From a virus: a stretch of DNA of 38,947 bases. The position numbers were made by a program, and so were the translations under genes. Positions 22,352 to 30,179 of this stretch are shown here, piece by piece (positions within the stretch are counted from its first letter, which is position 1; the number at the start of each line of letters is the position of its first letter). Location: positions 1 through 38,947 of the IMG/VR virus record IMGVR_UViG_3300047462_000130. One strand, 5' to 3'. The notes beneath the pieces are model-generated. The model was given only the letters and a program-made list of their open reading frames with translations, had not been told where the DNA came from and ran no database searches.

Positions 22352-22633
22352 TCAGGTCCAGCCGTCGCCCGGGTAGCTGATGCCGCCCTTGTAGTTGATC
22401 ATCGTCTCGGAGCGGATGTCGGCGTTCATCTGATCCTCGATGTCCATGCCGGGGGGCAGGTAGTTGAAGTCCGCCTTGAGGCCCGAGGGCGTGCCTTTCT
22501 TGTCGAGGTAGCCCTGGTCCGTGATGCCGACCATTTCGTTGCCGGCCATCTTCTCGGACGTCGGCAGCACGCCCACGTCGGGGCGCTTCGACTTTTGCTC
22601 CTTGACGATCATGCCGGGGAAGGTTTTGTTCAT
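22352..22633 (-). CDS. Small head protein with LPPGM motif
   Basis: A 93-residue protein from ATG at 22633: MNKTFPGMIVKEQKSKRPDV, then EKMAGNEMVGITDQGYLDKK and the FNYLPPGMDIEDQ motif shared with the next gene. The DNA around the shared motif is also similar (the GGGGGGCAG tract), which suggests duplication. Polar, without membrane segments. Probably structural because of its place in the head module. Confidence 0.6.
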   Translation of the reverse strand: MNKTFPGMIVKEQKSKRPDVGVLPTSEKMAGNEMVGITDQGYLDKKGTPSGLKADFNYLPPGMDIEDQMNADIRSETMINYKGGISYPGDGWT

Positions 22634-22644
22634 CGCCTTGACTC

Positions 22645-23145
22645 CTACGCCACAACGGCGCCAAACGGATAATTCTGATAGTCGACCGTCATCGCGGTGA
22701 CCGCGGTCGCATCGGTCCCCGAGACCACATAGATCATCGCACCCGAGTTTACCAGCAGGCCGCCCTGGCCCGCGGTGCCGGCGGTGGTGTTGATGGCCCA
22801 CTGGTTGCCCCCGCCAACCTGGGCCGCCGTGCCTTGGCCACCCGCCAAGAACGGGCCGATGGTGGTCGTCGACATCGCCACCGTGGTCGTGGTCGAGGTG
22901 TTGGTCACAATGATGACCGAGAGCTGCTGACCGCTCGCCGTGCCGGTGCCGGTCGCGGTGCCGTTGACCGTTTGGGTGTAGGTCGAGGTGCCGAGGGTCA
23001 CCGTCTGCGTGGTGAGCCCAAAGATCAGCATGCTGGTGAAGGCGACGAACTTCGAGGTCTGGCCGCCGGAGCCCGCCGCCACGGAGCCGAAGTTGATGTC
23101 CCCGCGGGCACCATTGACCGCGGGGTTTTGGACGATCAGAGCCAT
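22645..23145 (-). CDS. Thr-rich capsid decoration-type protein
   Basis: A 166-residue protein, strongly rich in Thr, Gly and Ser (GTATGTGTASGQQLSVIIVT, then NTSTTTTVAMSTTT), beta-type. It is a paralogue of the gene upstream: FVAFTSMLIFGLTTQTV against FIAWTNMVLWGVSFSTA, GTSTYT then TVNGT in both, and GTDATA near both C-termini. Tandem Ig-like or jelly-roll proteins after the capsid gene are usually decoration proteins. The Ser/Thr-rich runs would be natural acceptors for the glycosyltransferase encoded nearby; that is inference. Confidence 0.7.
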   Translation of the reverse strand: MALIVQNPAVNGARGDINFGSVAAGSGGQTSKFVAFTSMLIFGLTTQTVTLGTSTYTQTVNGTATGTGTASGQQLSVIIVTNTSTTTTVAMSTTTIGPFLAGGQGTAAQVGGGNQWAINTTAGTAGQGGLLVNSGAMIYVVSGTDATAVTAMTVDYQNYPFGAVVA

Positions 23146-23155
23146 AGCAGCCTCC

Positions 23156-23773
23156 TTACGCGGTCACCACGCCCACCACCGGCGCGATCGACAGGTGCAG
23201 CGTCGCGATGAAGGTCGCGGTCGCATCGGTGCCGTTCTGCACGTACACCTGGTCCCCGATGTTCAACGGTAGCCCGCCAATGCCGGCGGCCCCCATGGGG
23301 TTGTTGGGGGCGGTGAAGGTCTGGGTCCCCCACGGCATGGTGGTGTTGGTCCCGCCCAAGGTGTTGCAGGCGTAAGGCCCGGAGGCGCCGTTCGCGATGT
23401 TCGGGCTGTAGCCGATGATGTTCGGCTGCGCCACGGTGTTCAGCGCGGTGCCGGCGATGACCGCGAAGTTCGCGACCGTCTGGGTGCTCATCGACACCGC
23501 CGTGCCGGTGGTGTTGGTGTTGGTGATGTACACCAGGGAGGCCGCATAGGCGGGGTTGAGCTGCGTCCCGTTCACCGTGTAGGTCGAGGTGCCGGCGACC
23601 GCGGTCGAGAACGACACGCCCCACAGCACCATGTTGGTCCAGGCGATGAACTTCGCTGGCGCTCCGGGCAAGCCGGCCGCGCCGGCGGCCGTCACGCCCT
23701 GTTGGATGGGCACCCGCACCAAGGCGTTCGGCTGATCGTAGGAGACCGAGCGAATCGTGTTTGCCTGAGCCAT
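23156..23773 (-). CDS. Capsid decoration-type protein, paralogue
   Basis: A 205-residue beta-rich protein, MAQANTIRSVSYDQPNALVR at the start. It aligns with the next gene over residues about 40-75 and near the C-terminus (VQNGTDATATFIATLHLS). It follows the major capsid protein after a hairpin and has a strong ribosome site (GAGGAG) eight bases before ATG at 23773. The second copy is shorter, so the two may occupy different capsid sites. Confidence 0.7.
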   Translation of the reverse strand: MAQANTIRSVSYDQPNALVRVPIQQGVTAAGAAGLPGAPAKFIAWTNMVLWGVSFSTAVAGTSTYTVNGTQLNPAYAASLVYITNTNTTGTAVSMSTQTVANFAVIAGTALNTVAQPNIIGYSPNIANGASGPYACNTLGGTNTTMPWGTQTFTAPNNPMGAAGIGGLPLNIGDQVYVQNGTDATATFIATLHLSIAPVVGVVTA

Positions 23774-23818
23774 TGTCTTTCTCCTCGCCGCCCCTGGCCA
23801 TCGGTGCCCTTCTCAGCA

Positions 23819-23840
23819 GGCGGGGAGATCGGCCCCCGCC
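23819..23840. terminator. GC-rich hairpin after major capsid gene
   Basis: GGCGGGG, an 8-base loop, CCCCGCC, in the 89-base gap between the capsid stop at 23863 and the next start at 23773. It may be a partial terminator or an RNA end that protects the capsid message, giving more capsid protein than the proteins downstream. No T tract follows in the leftward direction. Confidence 0.45.
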
Positions 23841-23862
23841 CCAGGCTGGTTAACTGCTTGTC

Positions 23863-24852
23863 TTAAGCCGCGCTGTCCCACTTCACGATGCGGGTGTTGA
23901 TGGCGATCGTGTGCACGATGCCGTAGCCGCCGAGGTAGTACCAGGCGATGCCCTTGCTGCGCCCGAAGTCGGTCGGGATCTTGCCGCGCATCTCCTCCGG
24001 GACCGCGATGCCCTCGGCCACCGTGTCGTTGCCGAAGAAGAAGATCCAGTCCGACTGGCCGTTGGTCCACTGCACCATGTCGCCGCCGGAGGCCGTGGCA
24101 ATGCCCGTGCTGCCGATGCCCTTGGCGATGTTGGTCTGCTCGATGTACCGCACGTTCTCGTAGCGGCCGATCTCCCCGTTCATGATGAGGTTGAAACCGG
24201 TGTCCGAGTACTGGTGGATGCCCTCGAGGGTGTTCTTGAAGGTGCGCAGCGTGGTCGGCCAGGCCAGGCTGTAGTAGTCGTCCGCGATGTAGGCGGGGAT
24301 GTTCCGCTCCTTCATCGCATCGACCACCGCCTTGGCGTGGGCGTTGCTGTACGCCACCGAGTTGGTGCCCGTCACGGTGCCGTTGGTGTAGAGCGTGATC
24401 GCCGAGGCCGAGGTGCCGCCGACCGGGATCACGCGAATCAGGGTCTGGTTGAACTGGCCCCACACCATGCGATCCAGGGTCTTGACCGTGTCGTTCTTCA
24501 GGCCCTTTTGGATGATATCCTGGACCGGGAACTTGGAGAGGTTGTCGAGCTTGCCGGAGTACGGAATGCTGTTGCCGGCCTCGGTGATGGTGAGAGTGCC
24601 CTGGGTGATCGTCAGGTTGGTCTCGGGCATGGTGTTCGTTTCGATGAGAACCGCGCCGACCTGCGCCACATCCGACACCACGTCCCAGGTGAAGGTGTCG
24701 CCCTTCTTCTTGCCCTGCTGGCTGATGTCGTGGACATCGGCGAACTGGCGAAACTTGACCAGGGGCTGCACGTTCATGCGCAGGACGTTGGAGAGCTGGC
24801 GGGCATAGAAATAGCCGCCGAGCGTGTTGACCGACCAGACTTGACCTGCCAT
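23863..24852 (-). CDS. Major capsid protein
   Basis: A 329-residue protein. ATG at 24852 is chosen for GGGAG six bases before it; the frame also opens seven codons upstream. The sequence resembles N4-gp56-type HK97-fold capsid proteins: GDTFTWDV (51-58), a central helix with TLDRMVWGQFNQTLIRV, NLIMNGEIGRYENVRYIEQT and a C-terminal RGKIPTDFGRSKGIAWYYLG. It follows the scaffold gene and precedes decoration-type genes, the normal order. Two short pieces of this gene are echoed in small genes at 29141-30176. Confidence 0.85.
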   Translation of the reverse strand: MAGQVWSVNTLGGYFYARQLSNVLRMNVQPLVKFRQFADVHDISQQGKKKGDTFTWDVVSDVAQVGAVLIETNTMPETNLTITQGTLTITEAGNSIPYSGKLDNLSKFPVQDIIQKGLKNDTVKTLDRMVWGQFNQTLIRVIPVGGTSASAITLYTNGTVTGTNSVAYSNAHAKAVVDAMKERNIPAYIADDYYSLAWPTTLRTFKNTLEGIHQYSDTGFNLIMNGEIGRYENVRYIEQTNIAKGIGSTGIATASGGDMVQWTNGQSDWIFFFGNDTVAEGIAVPEEMRGKIPTDFGRSKGIAWYYLGGYGIVHTIAINTRIVKWDSAA

Positions 24853-24894
24853 GTGTGACTCCCATCGAGTCACCGCGTGGCTGGTGATGACTCG

Positions 24895-25995
24895 CTATCC
24901 CGGTATGCGCCCGTGTCGCACCGCACGTTGCTGACCGCGGGCCTTGGCCATCCGGTCGGCGATCGCGCTGGGCGACTCCTCCTGATCGTCATCGTCTTCC
25001 GTGCGGGTCGCCCTCGAGGCGGCACGCGGCGGGTTGACGAGACTGCGCTTGCGAACGGCTTTGCCGGGATCGGTGTCGACAGCTGTCAGCATCGGAGCGA
25101 ACTCCTGGCGGATCTCGCGGCCGATCTTCCGGTAGGCGTCGATGATCTGGAGGTCCGGTTCATCGTGGGCCAGTTGGCCTAACCGCATGCGGAAAAAGCG
25201 ACCGAGGGACGCGTGCTTCAAGATGTCGGCCTGCTCTCGCTCGGCCGTATCGACTGCGCGCTGTGTTGCCAGTTGCTCGGAGACCTGTCGCGACACGTCC
25301 ACCGGAGTCTGGGTGGATGGCCTCGCTTTGATGACAGATACCAGCTTCTTGACCGCATCACCGTCACCGAGTGCTGCCGAGGCGATGACATCCTCGAGCT
25401 CCCCATCGGAGAGCTCGCTGGGCGTGTCCTTGGGTTGGAGCGCCAGCTGCGTGGCCTGTTTTACAGCGTCGTTGGCACGCTGTAAAGCCACCTCCACCGC
25501 CTCGGTCTTCTGTGCGGCGCCGCGAAGTTGCTCCAATGTGAGCCACTTCTCCTTTCCGTTGACGATGGTCAGGTAGTACTTCACCCCCCCGACCGTCTTC
25601 TCGTCCCCGGCCTGGTTGACCTGTTCATCGGTCTGCTCGAGGCGCCGGCCGCCGGCGTCATCAGCCCCTTCGCCCTGCAGCTCGCGCGCCCGCTGTTCCT
25701 CCTCGGAGATCGCCCGCGCGGCGGCGATGCGCTCCTCCTCGAGCGCCTCCTCGGCCGCCCGGTCGGCGATCTCGGCGGCGCGCTCGCGCGCTTCCGGGCT
25801 GTAGTCGAACTCGCCCTCGGCAAAGCGTCCGGTGCCGCCGGCGCCGTCCGTGTCCTCGAGATCCCGCGCGCGGCGGCCATCGGCGGAGCGGGCGATCTCC
25901 TCGCGCCGCGTGAGTTGCTCGGAGTTCCGGGCACCGTTCGCGGCGGCCGCGCGGGCCTGGGCTTGCCGCAGCTGTTCCTGTTCTTCGGGGGTCAT
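24895..25995 (-). CDS. Scaffolding protein
   Basis: A 366-residue, highly charged, mostly helical protein from ATG at 25995: MTPEEQEQLRQAQARAAAAN, then acidic coiled coil (EEALEEERIAAARAISEEEQ), a central section KYYLTIVNGKEKWLTLEQLR and a basic C-terminal tail (AKARGQQRAVRHGRIPG), the part that usually contacts the capsid protein. Length, composition and position just before the capsid gene are typical of P22-type scaffolds, which leave or are cut during maturation. Confidence 0.8.
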   Translation of the reverse strand: MTPEEQEQLRQAQARAAAANGARNSEQLTRREEIARSADGRRARDLEDTDGAGGTGRFAEGEFDYSPEARERAAEIADRAAEEALEEERIAAARAISEEEQRARELQGEGADDAGGRRLEQTDEQVNQAGDEKTVGGVKYYLTIVNGKEKWLTLEQLRGAAQKTEAVEVALQRANDAVKQATQLALQPKDTPSELSDGELEDVIASAALGDGDAVKKLVSVIKARPSTQTPVDVSRQVSEQLATQRAVDTAEREQADILKHASLGRFFRMRLGQLAHDEPDLQIIDAYRKIGREIRQEFAPMLTAVDTDPGKAVRKRSLVNPPRAASRATRTEDDDDQEESPSAIADRMAKARGQQRAVRHGRIPG

Positions 25996-26279
25996 GACGC
26001 GCCGTCCTCCTCTTGTTCGATGATGGTGCGCGCTTCCATCCCGCGCGATACCGCAGCCCCAAGCCACTGCCGGACCTGGCTCGCTACTCTAAACTTCACC
26101 TGGTGCTCTTGCATCTTCGCGATCTCGTGGGCGTTGCACTCCGCCATGGCCTCGGCCGCCTCGCTCATGTCGAGGATCGCGCACTCGAGCAGGTACTTGC
26201 CGATGCGGTCGTTCTCCAGGAAGTACTCGACTTCCTTCCCGAACGTCACCAGCTCCATCTGAATATCGCGGTCGCTCAC
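25992..26279 (-). CDS. Unknown helical protein before scaffold
   Basis: A 95-residue helical protein: MELVTFGKEVEYFLENDRIG then AEAMAECNAHEIAKMQEHQV. The start is GTG at 26279, read directly after the preceding stop (TAGGTG). It overlaps the scaffold start by four bases. Such small helical proteins often accompany head assembly genes. No family is recognised. Confidence 0.6.
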   Translation of the reverse strand: MSDRDIQMELVTFGKEVEYFLENDRIGKYLLECAILDMSEAAEAMAECNAHEIAKMQEHQVKFRVASQVRQWLGAAVSRGMEARTIIEQEEDGAS

Positions 26280-26555
26280 CTAGGTTGTCGCTGCCTCGAT
26301 GTTGCGGCTGTGATCCGCCCAGGTGAACCCGAGCTCGGCGCACAGCAACCGCTCGAGGTTCTCCGCGAAGCGGTGCTGCTTGCCGTAGGGGCAGTCGGGC
26401 ACGTCGCCCGGCTCCTCCGCATCGGCGTGGTCCTTATCCCACTGGTCGATCGCCTCGAGCTTGACCCGCGAGCGGCGCACCAGGAAGTACTCGACCAGAT
26501 CGTGCACGATGATCGCCGCCTCGCTGCGCCAGTCCTTGGCGGTCGAGATCCGCAC
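26280..26555 (-). CDS. Unknown protein, start at mosaic junction
   Basis: A 91-residue protein if begun at GTG 26555: RISTAKDWRSEAAIIVHDLV, EYFLVRRSRVKLEAIDQWD, then EEPGDVPDCPYGKQHRFAEN and ERLLCAELGFTWADH. The frame is open further, to 26744, but that part is antisense copy of another gene. The protein part looks ancient and well formed, so I take the true gene to begin at or near 26555, two bases inside the junction of the inverted repeat. Its own upstream region has been replaced. A weak GGGA precedes the GTG. Confidence 0.6.
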   Translation of the reverse strand: MRISTAKDWRSEAAIIVHDLVEYFLVRRSRVKLEAIDQWDKDHADAEEPGDVPDCPYGKQHRFAENLERLLCAELGFTWADHSRNIEAATT

Positions 26556-26556
26556 C

Positions 26557-26676
26557 AATTTCCCGAACCAAGCGCAGTCTGACGCGAAGCGGCAGAAGCT
26601 CCTGGAGTGGAACCGAGAGACCATGAACACCCTCGTCACCAGCTGCGGTCGCTTCCGGATCCACAAAGCCCAGGAC
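26557..26676 (+). repeat. Inverted 120-bp copy of 38756-38875
   Basis: 119 of 120 bases match the reverse complement of 38756-38875; the one difference is G at 26572 (T at 38860 on the plus strand). It copies codons about 14-53 of the gene at 38600-38914, placed in the opposite orientation. The translated plus-strand peptide NFPNQ...SDAKRQKLLEWNRE is a dead fragment here. Confidence 0.95.
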
Positions 26677-26708
26677 ACGTGGCCAAACACGAGAGTTTCT
26701 ACGTGTCG

Positions 26709-26759
26709 CACGTGCATCGGGGTCAGGAACACGTGGAACTTCACAGCCCCGCGTCCCCG
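26709..26759. repeat. 51-bp direct copy of 34360-34410
   Basis: Identical over 51 bases to 34360-34410, which spans the end of the coiled-coil gene 34392-35060 and the first codons of the gene 34168-34395. It lies 32 bases from the inverted copy 26557-26676. The transplanted start gives a minus-strand frame opening KFHVFLTPMHV. Confidence 0.95.
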
Positions 26760-26862
26760 TGTAGTCCTCGCCGGCGATCGCCGAGTCGATGAGGGTGGGT
26801 GTGAGGCGCGGGGCGTTTAAGCCCTTGGCCTGGATTTCGGATTCGATCTCGGTCTCGCTCAT
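26760..26862 (-). pseudogene. Truncated Gp49-family gene
   Basis: After the portal gene, ATGA overlap at 26862 opens MSETEIESEIQAKGLNAPRL, then TPTLIDSAIAGEDY. That is the N-terminus of the N4 Gp49/Sf6 gp66 family (AKGL.APR.TP..ID..I). The usual rest, with GFTV.G.SACVSPENFD and a C-terminal WPLEGY, is missing. At 26759 the sequence turns into the transplanted 51-bp piece; the frame then runs to 26434 as non-protein-like Arg-rich sequence. The gene is therefore broken after about 34 codons. Confidence 0.8.
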
Positions 26863-29141
26863 GCTGCTTTCCCGTTGCCTTGGACGTTGGGTGACGGTTT
26901 TGCCGCCTGGAGGGCCATCTGGCCGGCTTGGCCCTGATTCTGTTGGGTGATGGCCTGCTCACCCTGAAGCTCCTGCTGCTGGCGCTGCTGTTCGGCCTGG
27001 CGGTCGGCCATTTCGAGCTGCATCAGGTGGCCGACCAGCAGGTGCCGGCCCTCTTTCATGTGGGTCTTGTCGGTGGCGATGAGCTTGGTCAGATTCGCCT
27101 CGCGGCTGGTCTGCAGCTTCACCACATTCGACTCGTGTTTGTCGTGCACCTTTTGCTCGTACATCGCGAGCTTCTTCTGCAGGAGCGCGATCGTCTGGGT
27201 CATCTTGAGCTTGTCGGGGTCGTCCACGTTGAAGAACCGCATGCCGTCCTGGTAGCCGGCGAGCGCCATGAACTCCTTGCCCACTTCCTTGAGGTCGAGG
27301 CCCGGCGGGGGCTTCGCGCACACCTCAGTGTAGCCCTTCACGGCGCCCTGGAAGCGGTTCATCTTCATGACCGGATCCGTGGCGCCCATGCCGATGTTGA
27401 TGTTGACCGCGATGCGCTTCTCGAGGATCGCGTCCGTGACCTCGTTCACGCCGAAGCGCTGCGCGATCTTCGCCTTCTGCCCGGCGACCGCCAGCAGCAC
27501 CATGTCCGATTCGTAGTATTGCTCGAGCAGCACCAGCTGGCGCAGGCACGGCAGCAGGAAGGTCTGCACGTAGGTCATCAGCGTGTACTCGGTCATCATC
27601 ATCGAGGGCGCCTGCACGCCCAGCATGGTGCGGGTGGACTCGCGCGGGTTGCGGCCGCCGGCGCCCGCCGCCATCGGGTTGAAATTTCCTAGGAGCGCGT
27701 CAAAGTCCCCGTCGACGCGGTTCTGTTCCTCGTAGGCGCTCTGCGTCACGTCGGGCCAGGTCACCTCTTTCACGTCCTTCTCGACGTCGTTGACCATGGT
27801 CACGCCGCCGGGCACGTTGCGCACCAGGCTGTTGGTGTCGACATTCGCCGAGCGCTTCGCGAACCAGCGCTTGTTCAGCACCAGCTTGACGTTATCCGAG
27901 CGCTGGTTGCCGATGTCGTTGGTCTCATCCTGCAGGCCGCGCCCGAGGGTCGGGAGCGACGCCGGCATGGCCTTGTGGGTCTCGACCGTCCAGGCGCCCA
28001 TCACGTAGGGGCGCTCGCCGAACCACACGTTCGTGCCCAAGGGTTCGGGCTCGGTCAGCATGTGCTTGCTGGCCAGCATGTACCACTCGAAGTCCTCGCC
28101 CTGCCAGCGGTGGATGTGGCGGTGCACCCACACGATGTCGTAGTTCGTGACGTCGCGGTCCTGCTGGCTCGCATCCTGGTTCTGGTTGGTGCGGGCGGCG
28201 CGGGTCGAGTCGTCCGAGTTGTCGCGCGCCATCATCAGCACATCGTCCGAGAGCTGGCGCCAGCGCCGGCCCTTCGGGTCATCGCGGTTCATGCGCTCTT
28301 TCACGTCGCCGATGTACATGGGGATCAACTGGATCAGGAACGGGCTGGTGTTGATCGGGTCCAACCAGCTCGCCGATGGGTCGAAGCGCAGGTTCTCCAA
28401 CGGCACGAGCTCCATGCACGGCCGATCCTCGAGCACCACGTACTTGCCGTCCTGGCGGGTGATGCCGCGGTGGCACCAGTAGTTGTGGGCGATCACCGGC
28501 CCCTGGTTCATCGCGTCCTGCAGGCCGCCGATCGAGAACTTGAACCACGGGATCGACACGGTCAGGCGCTGCTGCAGCACTTCCTTCATGACGTCCGCCG
28601 AGACGATCTCCTCCTTGTTGGTGCCGTCGACCGCCGCGGTCTCGATCAGATCCAGATTGCTGAAGAGCGCCGAGCACAGCGCCGCCTCGTTCTTGCGCAT
28701 GATGGTGCGGGTCTTCGGCCGGTACAGCTTCGAGCGCTTGTTGAAGGTCTCGCTGTTGTATTTCGAGTCCGAGGGGTGCTGGTTGTTGAACGCCCGCAGG
28801 CTGTTGTCGAGATCCTTGCGGAAATTCGAGTCAAAGTAGGTGGTCGAGGTGCGGAACGCGTTCTTGCCGATCAGCTGGAAGTCGGGCAGATCCTCCTCGT
28901 CCCCGCCGCCTTCATCGTCCGCCTCCTGTTGCGGATCCTTGAACGCGAGGCGCTCCGAGTCGCCTATGCTGTTCTCGTTGAGGCCCTGCACCCCGCCGCC
29001 ATCGGCCCACTCCGACTCACTGACCACGTTCGAGCCGCCGCGGTCCTCCTCATCGCCCATGTAGTCCAGGGGTGCGCGGCCTTCGGGCGGCTCGGCGATC
29101 GCCGGCGGCTGGGTGCGCCACGGGACCGACGCGCGGGCCAT
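26859..29141 (-). CDS. Portal protein, P22-like
   Basis: A 760-residue protein (P22 portal 725). N-terminal acidic region, then RPKTRTIMRKNEAALCSALF, a core with VPLENLRFDPSASWLDPIN, the wing and stem region (GVQAPSMMMTEYTLMTYVQT), NINIGMGATDPVMKMNRF, and a long Gln-rich helical C-terminus (QLEMADRQAEQQRQQQELQG) like the P22 barrel. The portal is the dodecamer through which DNA is packed and ejected. It overlaps genes on both sides by four bases and lies between terminase and scaffold, as expected. Confidence 0.85.
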   Translation of the reverse strand: MARASVPWRTQPPAIAEPPEGRAPLDYMGDEEDRGGSNVVSESEWADGGGVQGLNENSIGDSERLAFKDPQQEADDEGGGDEEDLPDFQLIGKNAFRTSTTYFDSNFRKDLDNSLRAFNNQHPSDSKYNSETFNKRSKLYRPKTRTIMRKNEAALCSALFSNLDLIETAAVDGTNKEEIVSADVMKEVLQQRLTVSIPWFKFSIGGLQDAMNQGPVIAHNYWCHRGITRQDGKYVVLEDRPCMELVPLENLRFDPSASWLDPINTSPFLIQLIPMYIGDVKERMNRDDPKGRRWRQLSDDVLMMARDNSDDSTRAARTNQNQDASQQDRDVTNYDIVWVHRHIHRWQGEDFEWYMLASKHMLTEPEPLGTNVWFGERPYVMGAWTVETHKAMPASLPTLGRGLQDETNDIGNQRSDNVKLVLNKRWFAKRSANVDTNSLVRNVPGGVTMVNDVEKDVKEVTWPDVTQSAYEEQNRVDGDFDALLGNFNPMAAGAGGRNPRESTRTMLGVQAPSMMMTEYTLMTYVQTFLLPCLRQLVLLEQYYESDMVLLAVAGQKAKIAQRFGVNEVTDAILEKRIAVNINIGMGATDPVMKMNRFQGAVKGYTEVCAKPPPGLDLKEVGKEFMALAGYQDGMRFFNVDDPDKLKMTQTIALLQKKLAMYEQKVHDKHESNVVKLQTSREANLTKLIATDKTHMKEGRHLLVGHLMQLEMADRQAEQQRQQQELQGEQAITQQNQGQAGQMALQAAKPSPNVQGNGKAA

Positions 29142-29548
29142 CAGGTCTTGAACCGGCCGAGGAACATGTCGCCGCCTAACTCATTGACGCGGCCGGGATA
29201 ATCGATCGCCTCGAACGGCCTCGTCTCAGTCTCCTCCTGCATCCAGTGCGAGGTGTACCAGGCAAGGCCACGGGAGCGTCCGTAGTTGGTCGGGATCTTG
29301 CCGCGAATTTCGTAGACCCTCCCAGGGCCCAGCTTCTCCTTGGCGAGTTCGTGGAGCCGGGCAATGACCTGGTGCACGCCTGCGTTCCAGAAGGCATCGG
29401 GCGTCAGATCGGTCAGCTGCTTGAGGACCACCCAGTGAGCGCCGGTCTCGATGCACTGGCCGTCCTCGAGGTAGGCCGGGTTCTCCTCCGGCGTGTCGTA
29501 GGTCACGGTAAAGTTGCCCTTCTCCCCGAGCTTGTAGTGCGCGGCCAT
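29141..29548 (-). CDS. Small protein with capsid-like GKIPT motif
   Basis: A 135-residue protein, MAAHYKLGEKGNFTVTYDTP at the start and a central helix (AGVHQVIARLHELAKEKL). Its segment EIRGKIPTNYGRSRGLAWY matches EMRGKIPTDFGRSKGIAWY in the major capsid protein, and 21 of 22 bases at 29284-29305 equal 23967-23988. Whether it shares the capsid fold or gained this piece by recombination is unclear. It directly precedes the portal gene (ATGA overlap). Confidence 0.7.
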   Translation of the reverse strand: MAAHYKLGEKGNFTVTYDTPEENPAYLEDGQCIETGAHWVVLKQLTDLTPDAFWNAGVHQVIARLHELAKEKLGPGRVYEIRGKIPTNYGRSRGLAWYTSHWMQEETETRPFEAIDYPGRVNELGGDMFLGRFKT

Positions 29549-29943
29549 CAGCCTTGGCCCATGCCGCGGATCTGCTGGCCCTTCATAATCGTGTGGTAGA
29601 GCTCATCCGGGATCGTGGGGTACAGGTCCGGCACCGCGGCGCCGCGCGGCAGCTTGAACGCCTCGAGCAGGGCGCCTGCGAACTTGACCGCGGTCTTGCA
29701 CGCCTCCTGGACCGTGCCGATCTTGTTCCGCGGCAGCAGGCTGCAGAAGCCCTCCTTGCCGGTGGTGACTGTGACGGTGTTGGTGATCGCGACATGGGTC
29801 AGGCACAGGTTGTGGTCGCGAAAGCCGATCATCCAGTAGTGCCCCGGGTAGTGCAGCTCGAGCTCGACCGCGATGGCCTTGGCGATCGCGAGGTCGTTCG
29901 ACTCGTCCGGGTTGCCGGGGACAATGTGGACGATCTGGTTCAT
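29548..29943 (-). CDS. Unknown protein
   Basis: A 131-residue protein, MNQIVHIVPGNPDESNDLAI at the start, then HYPGHYWMIGFRDHNLCLTH and a helix TVQEACKTAVKFAGALLEAF. ATG at 29943 makes an ATGA overlap with the gene before; the frame opens earlier but reads as shadow there. It looks like a stable alpha/beta protein but no family is recognised. Position among small genes between terminase and portal. Confidence 0.65.
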   Translation of the reverse strand: MNQIVHIVPGNPDESNDLAIAKAIAVELELHYPGHYWMIGFRDHNLCLTHVAITNTVTVTTGKEGFCSLLPRNKIGTVQEACKTAVKFAGALLEAFKLPRGAAVPDLYPTIPDELYHTIMKGQQIRGMGQG

Positions 29944-30176
29944 GGGCTCGTCGGAATCCAGACGTCCCAAGTGAAGGTGTCGCCACGGCCAGCCTCTACA
30001 CGGCACGACTTGCGCAGATCAGCGATGCGCAGGTGTTGCTCGAACACGTTGCGATTGTCGAGGATCTTCTGAACCTCACGGCGAAACAGCCGAGACGCCG
30101 CCAACTCTAACAATAGCCGGCAGCGACGCTGGTACTCCACGTCCGTTTCACCGGGCATGCGGATCAGCGCCGCCAT
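29940..30176 (-). CDS. Small helical protein with capsid-like tail
   Basis: A 78-residue protein: MAALIRMPGETDVEYQRRCR then helical, ending ...GRGDTFTWDVWIPTSP. GDTFTWDV equals residues 51-58 of the major capsid protein, and 22 of 23 bases at 29962-29984 match 24680-24702. The match lies only in the last few codons, so the gene's end may have been rewritten by capsid-derived DNA. ATGA overlap with the next gene. Confidence 0.65.
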   Translation of the reverse strand: MAALIRMPGETDVEYQRRCRLLLELAASRLFRREVQKILDNRNVFEQHLRIADLRKSCRVEAGRGDTFTWDVWIPTSP

Positions 30177-30179
30177 GGG

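Noticed and set aside
26557-26676. The 120-bp repeat pair as a diversity-generating retroelement (template and variable repeats)
   Set aside because: The copies are inverted relative to each other, differ at one base only, show no adenine-directed changes and there is no reverse transcriptase gene.
26434-26759. Continuation of the Gp49 frame and of the frame opening KFHVFLTPMHV at 26744 as real proteins
   Set aside because: Both run through the antisense of a gene copied from 38756-38875 and have unnatural composition; they are products of the mosaic junctions.
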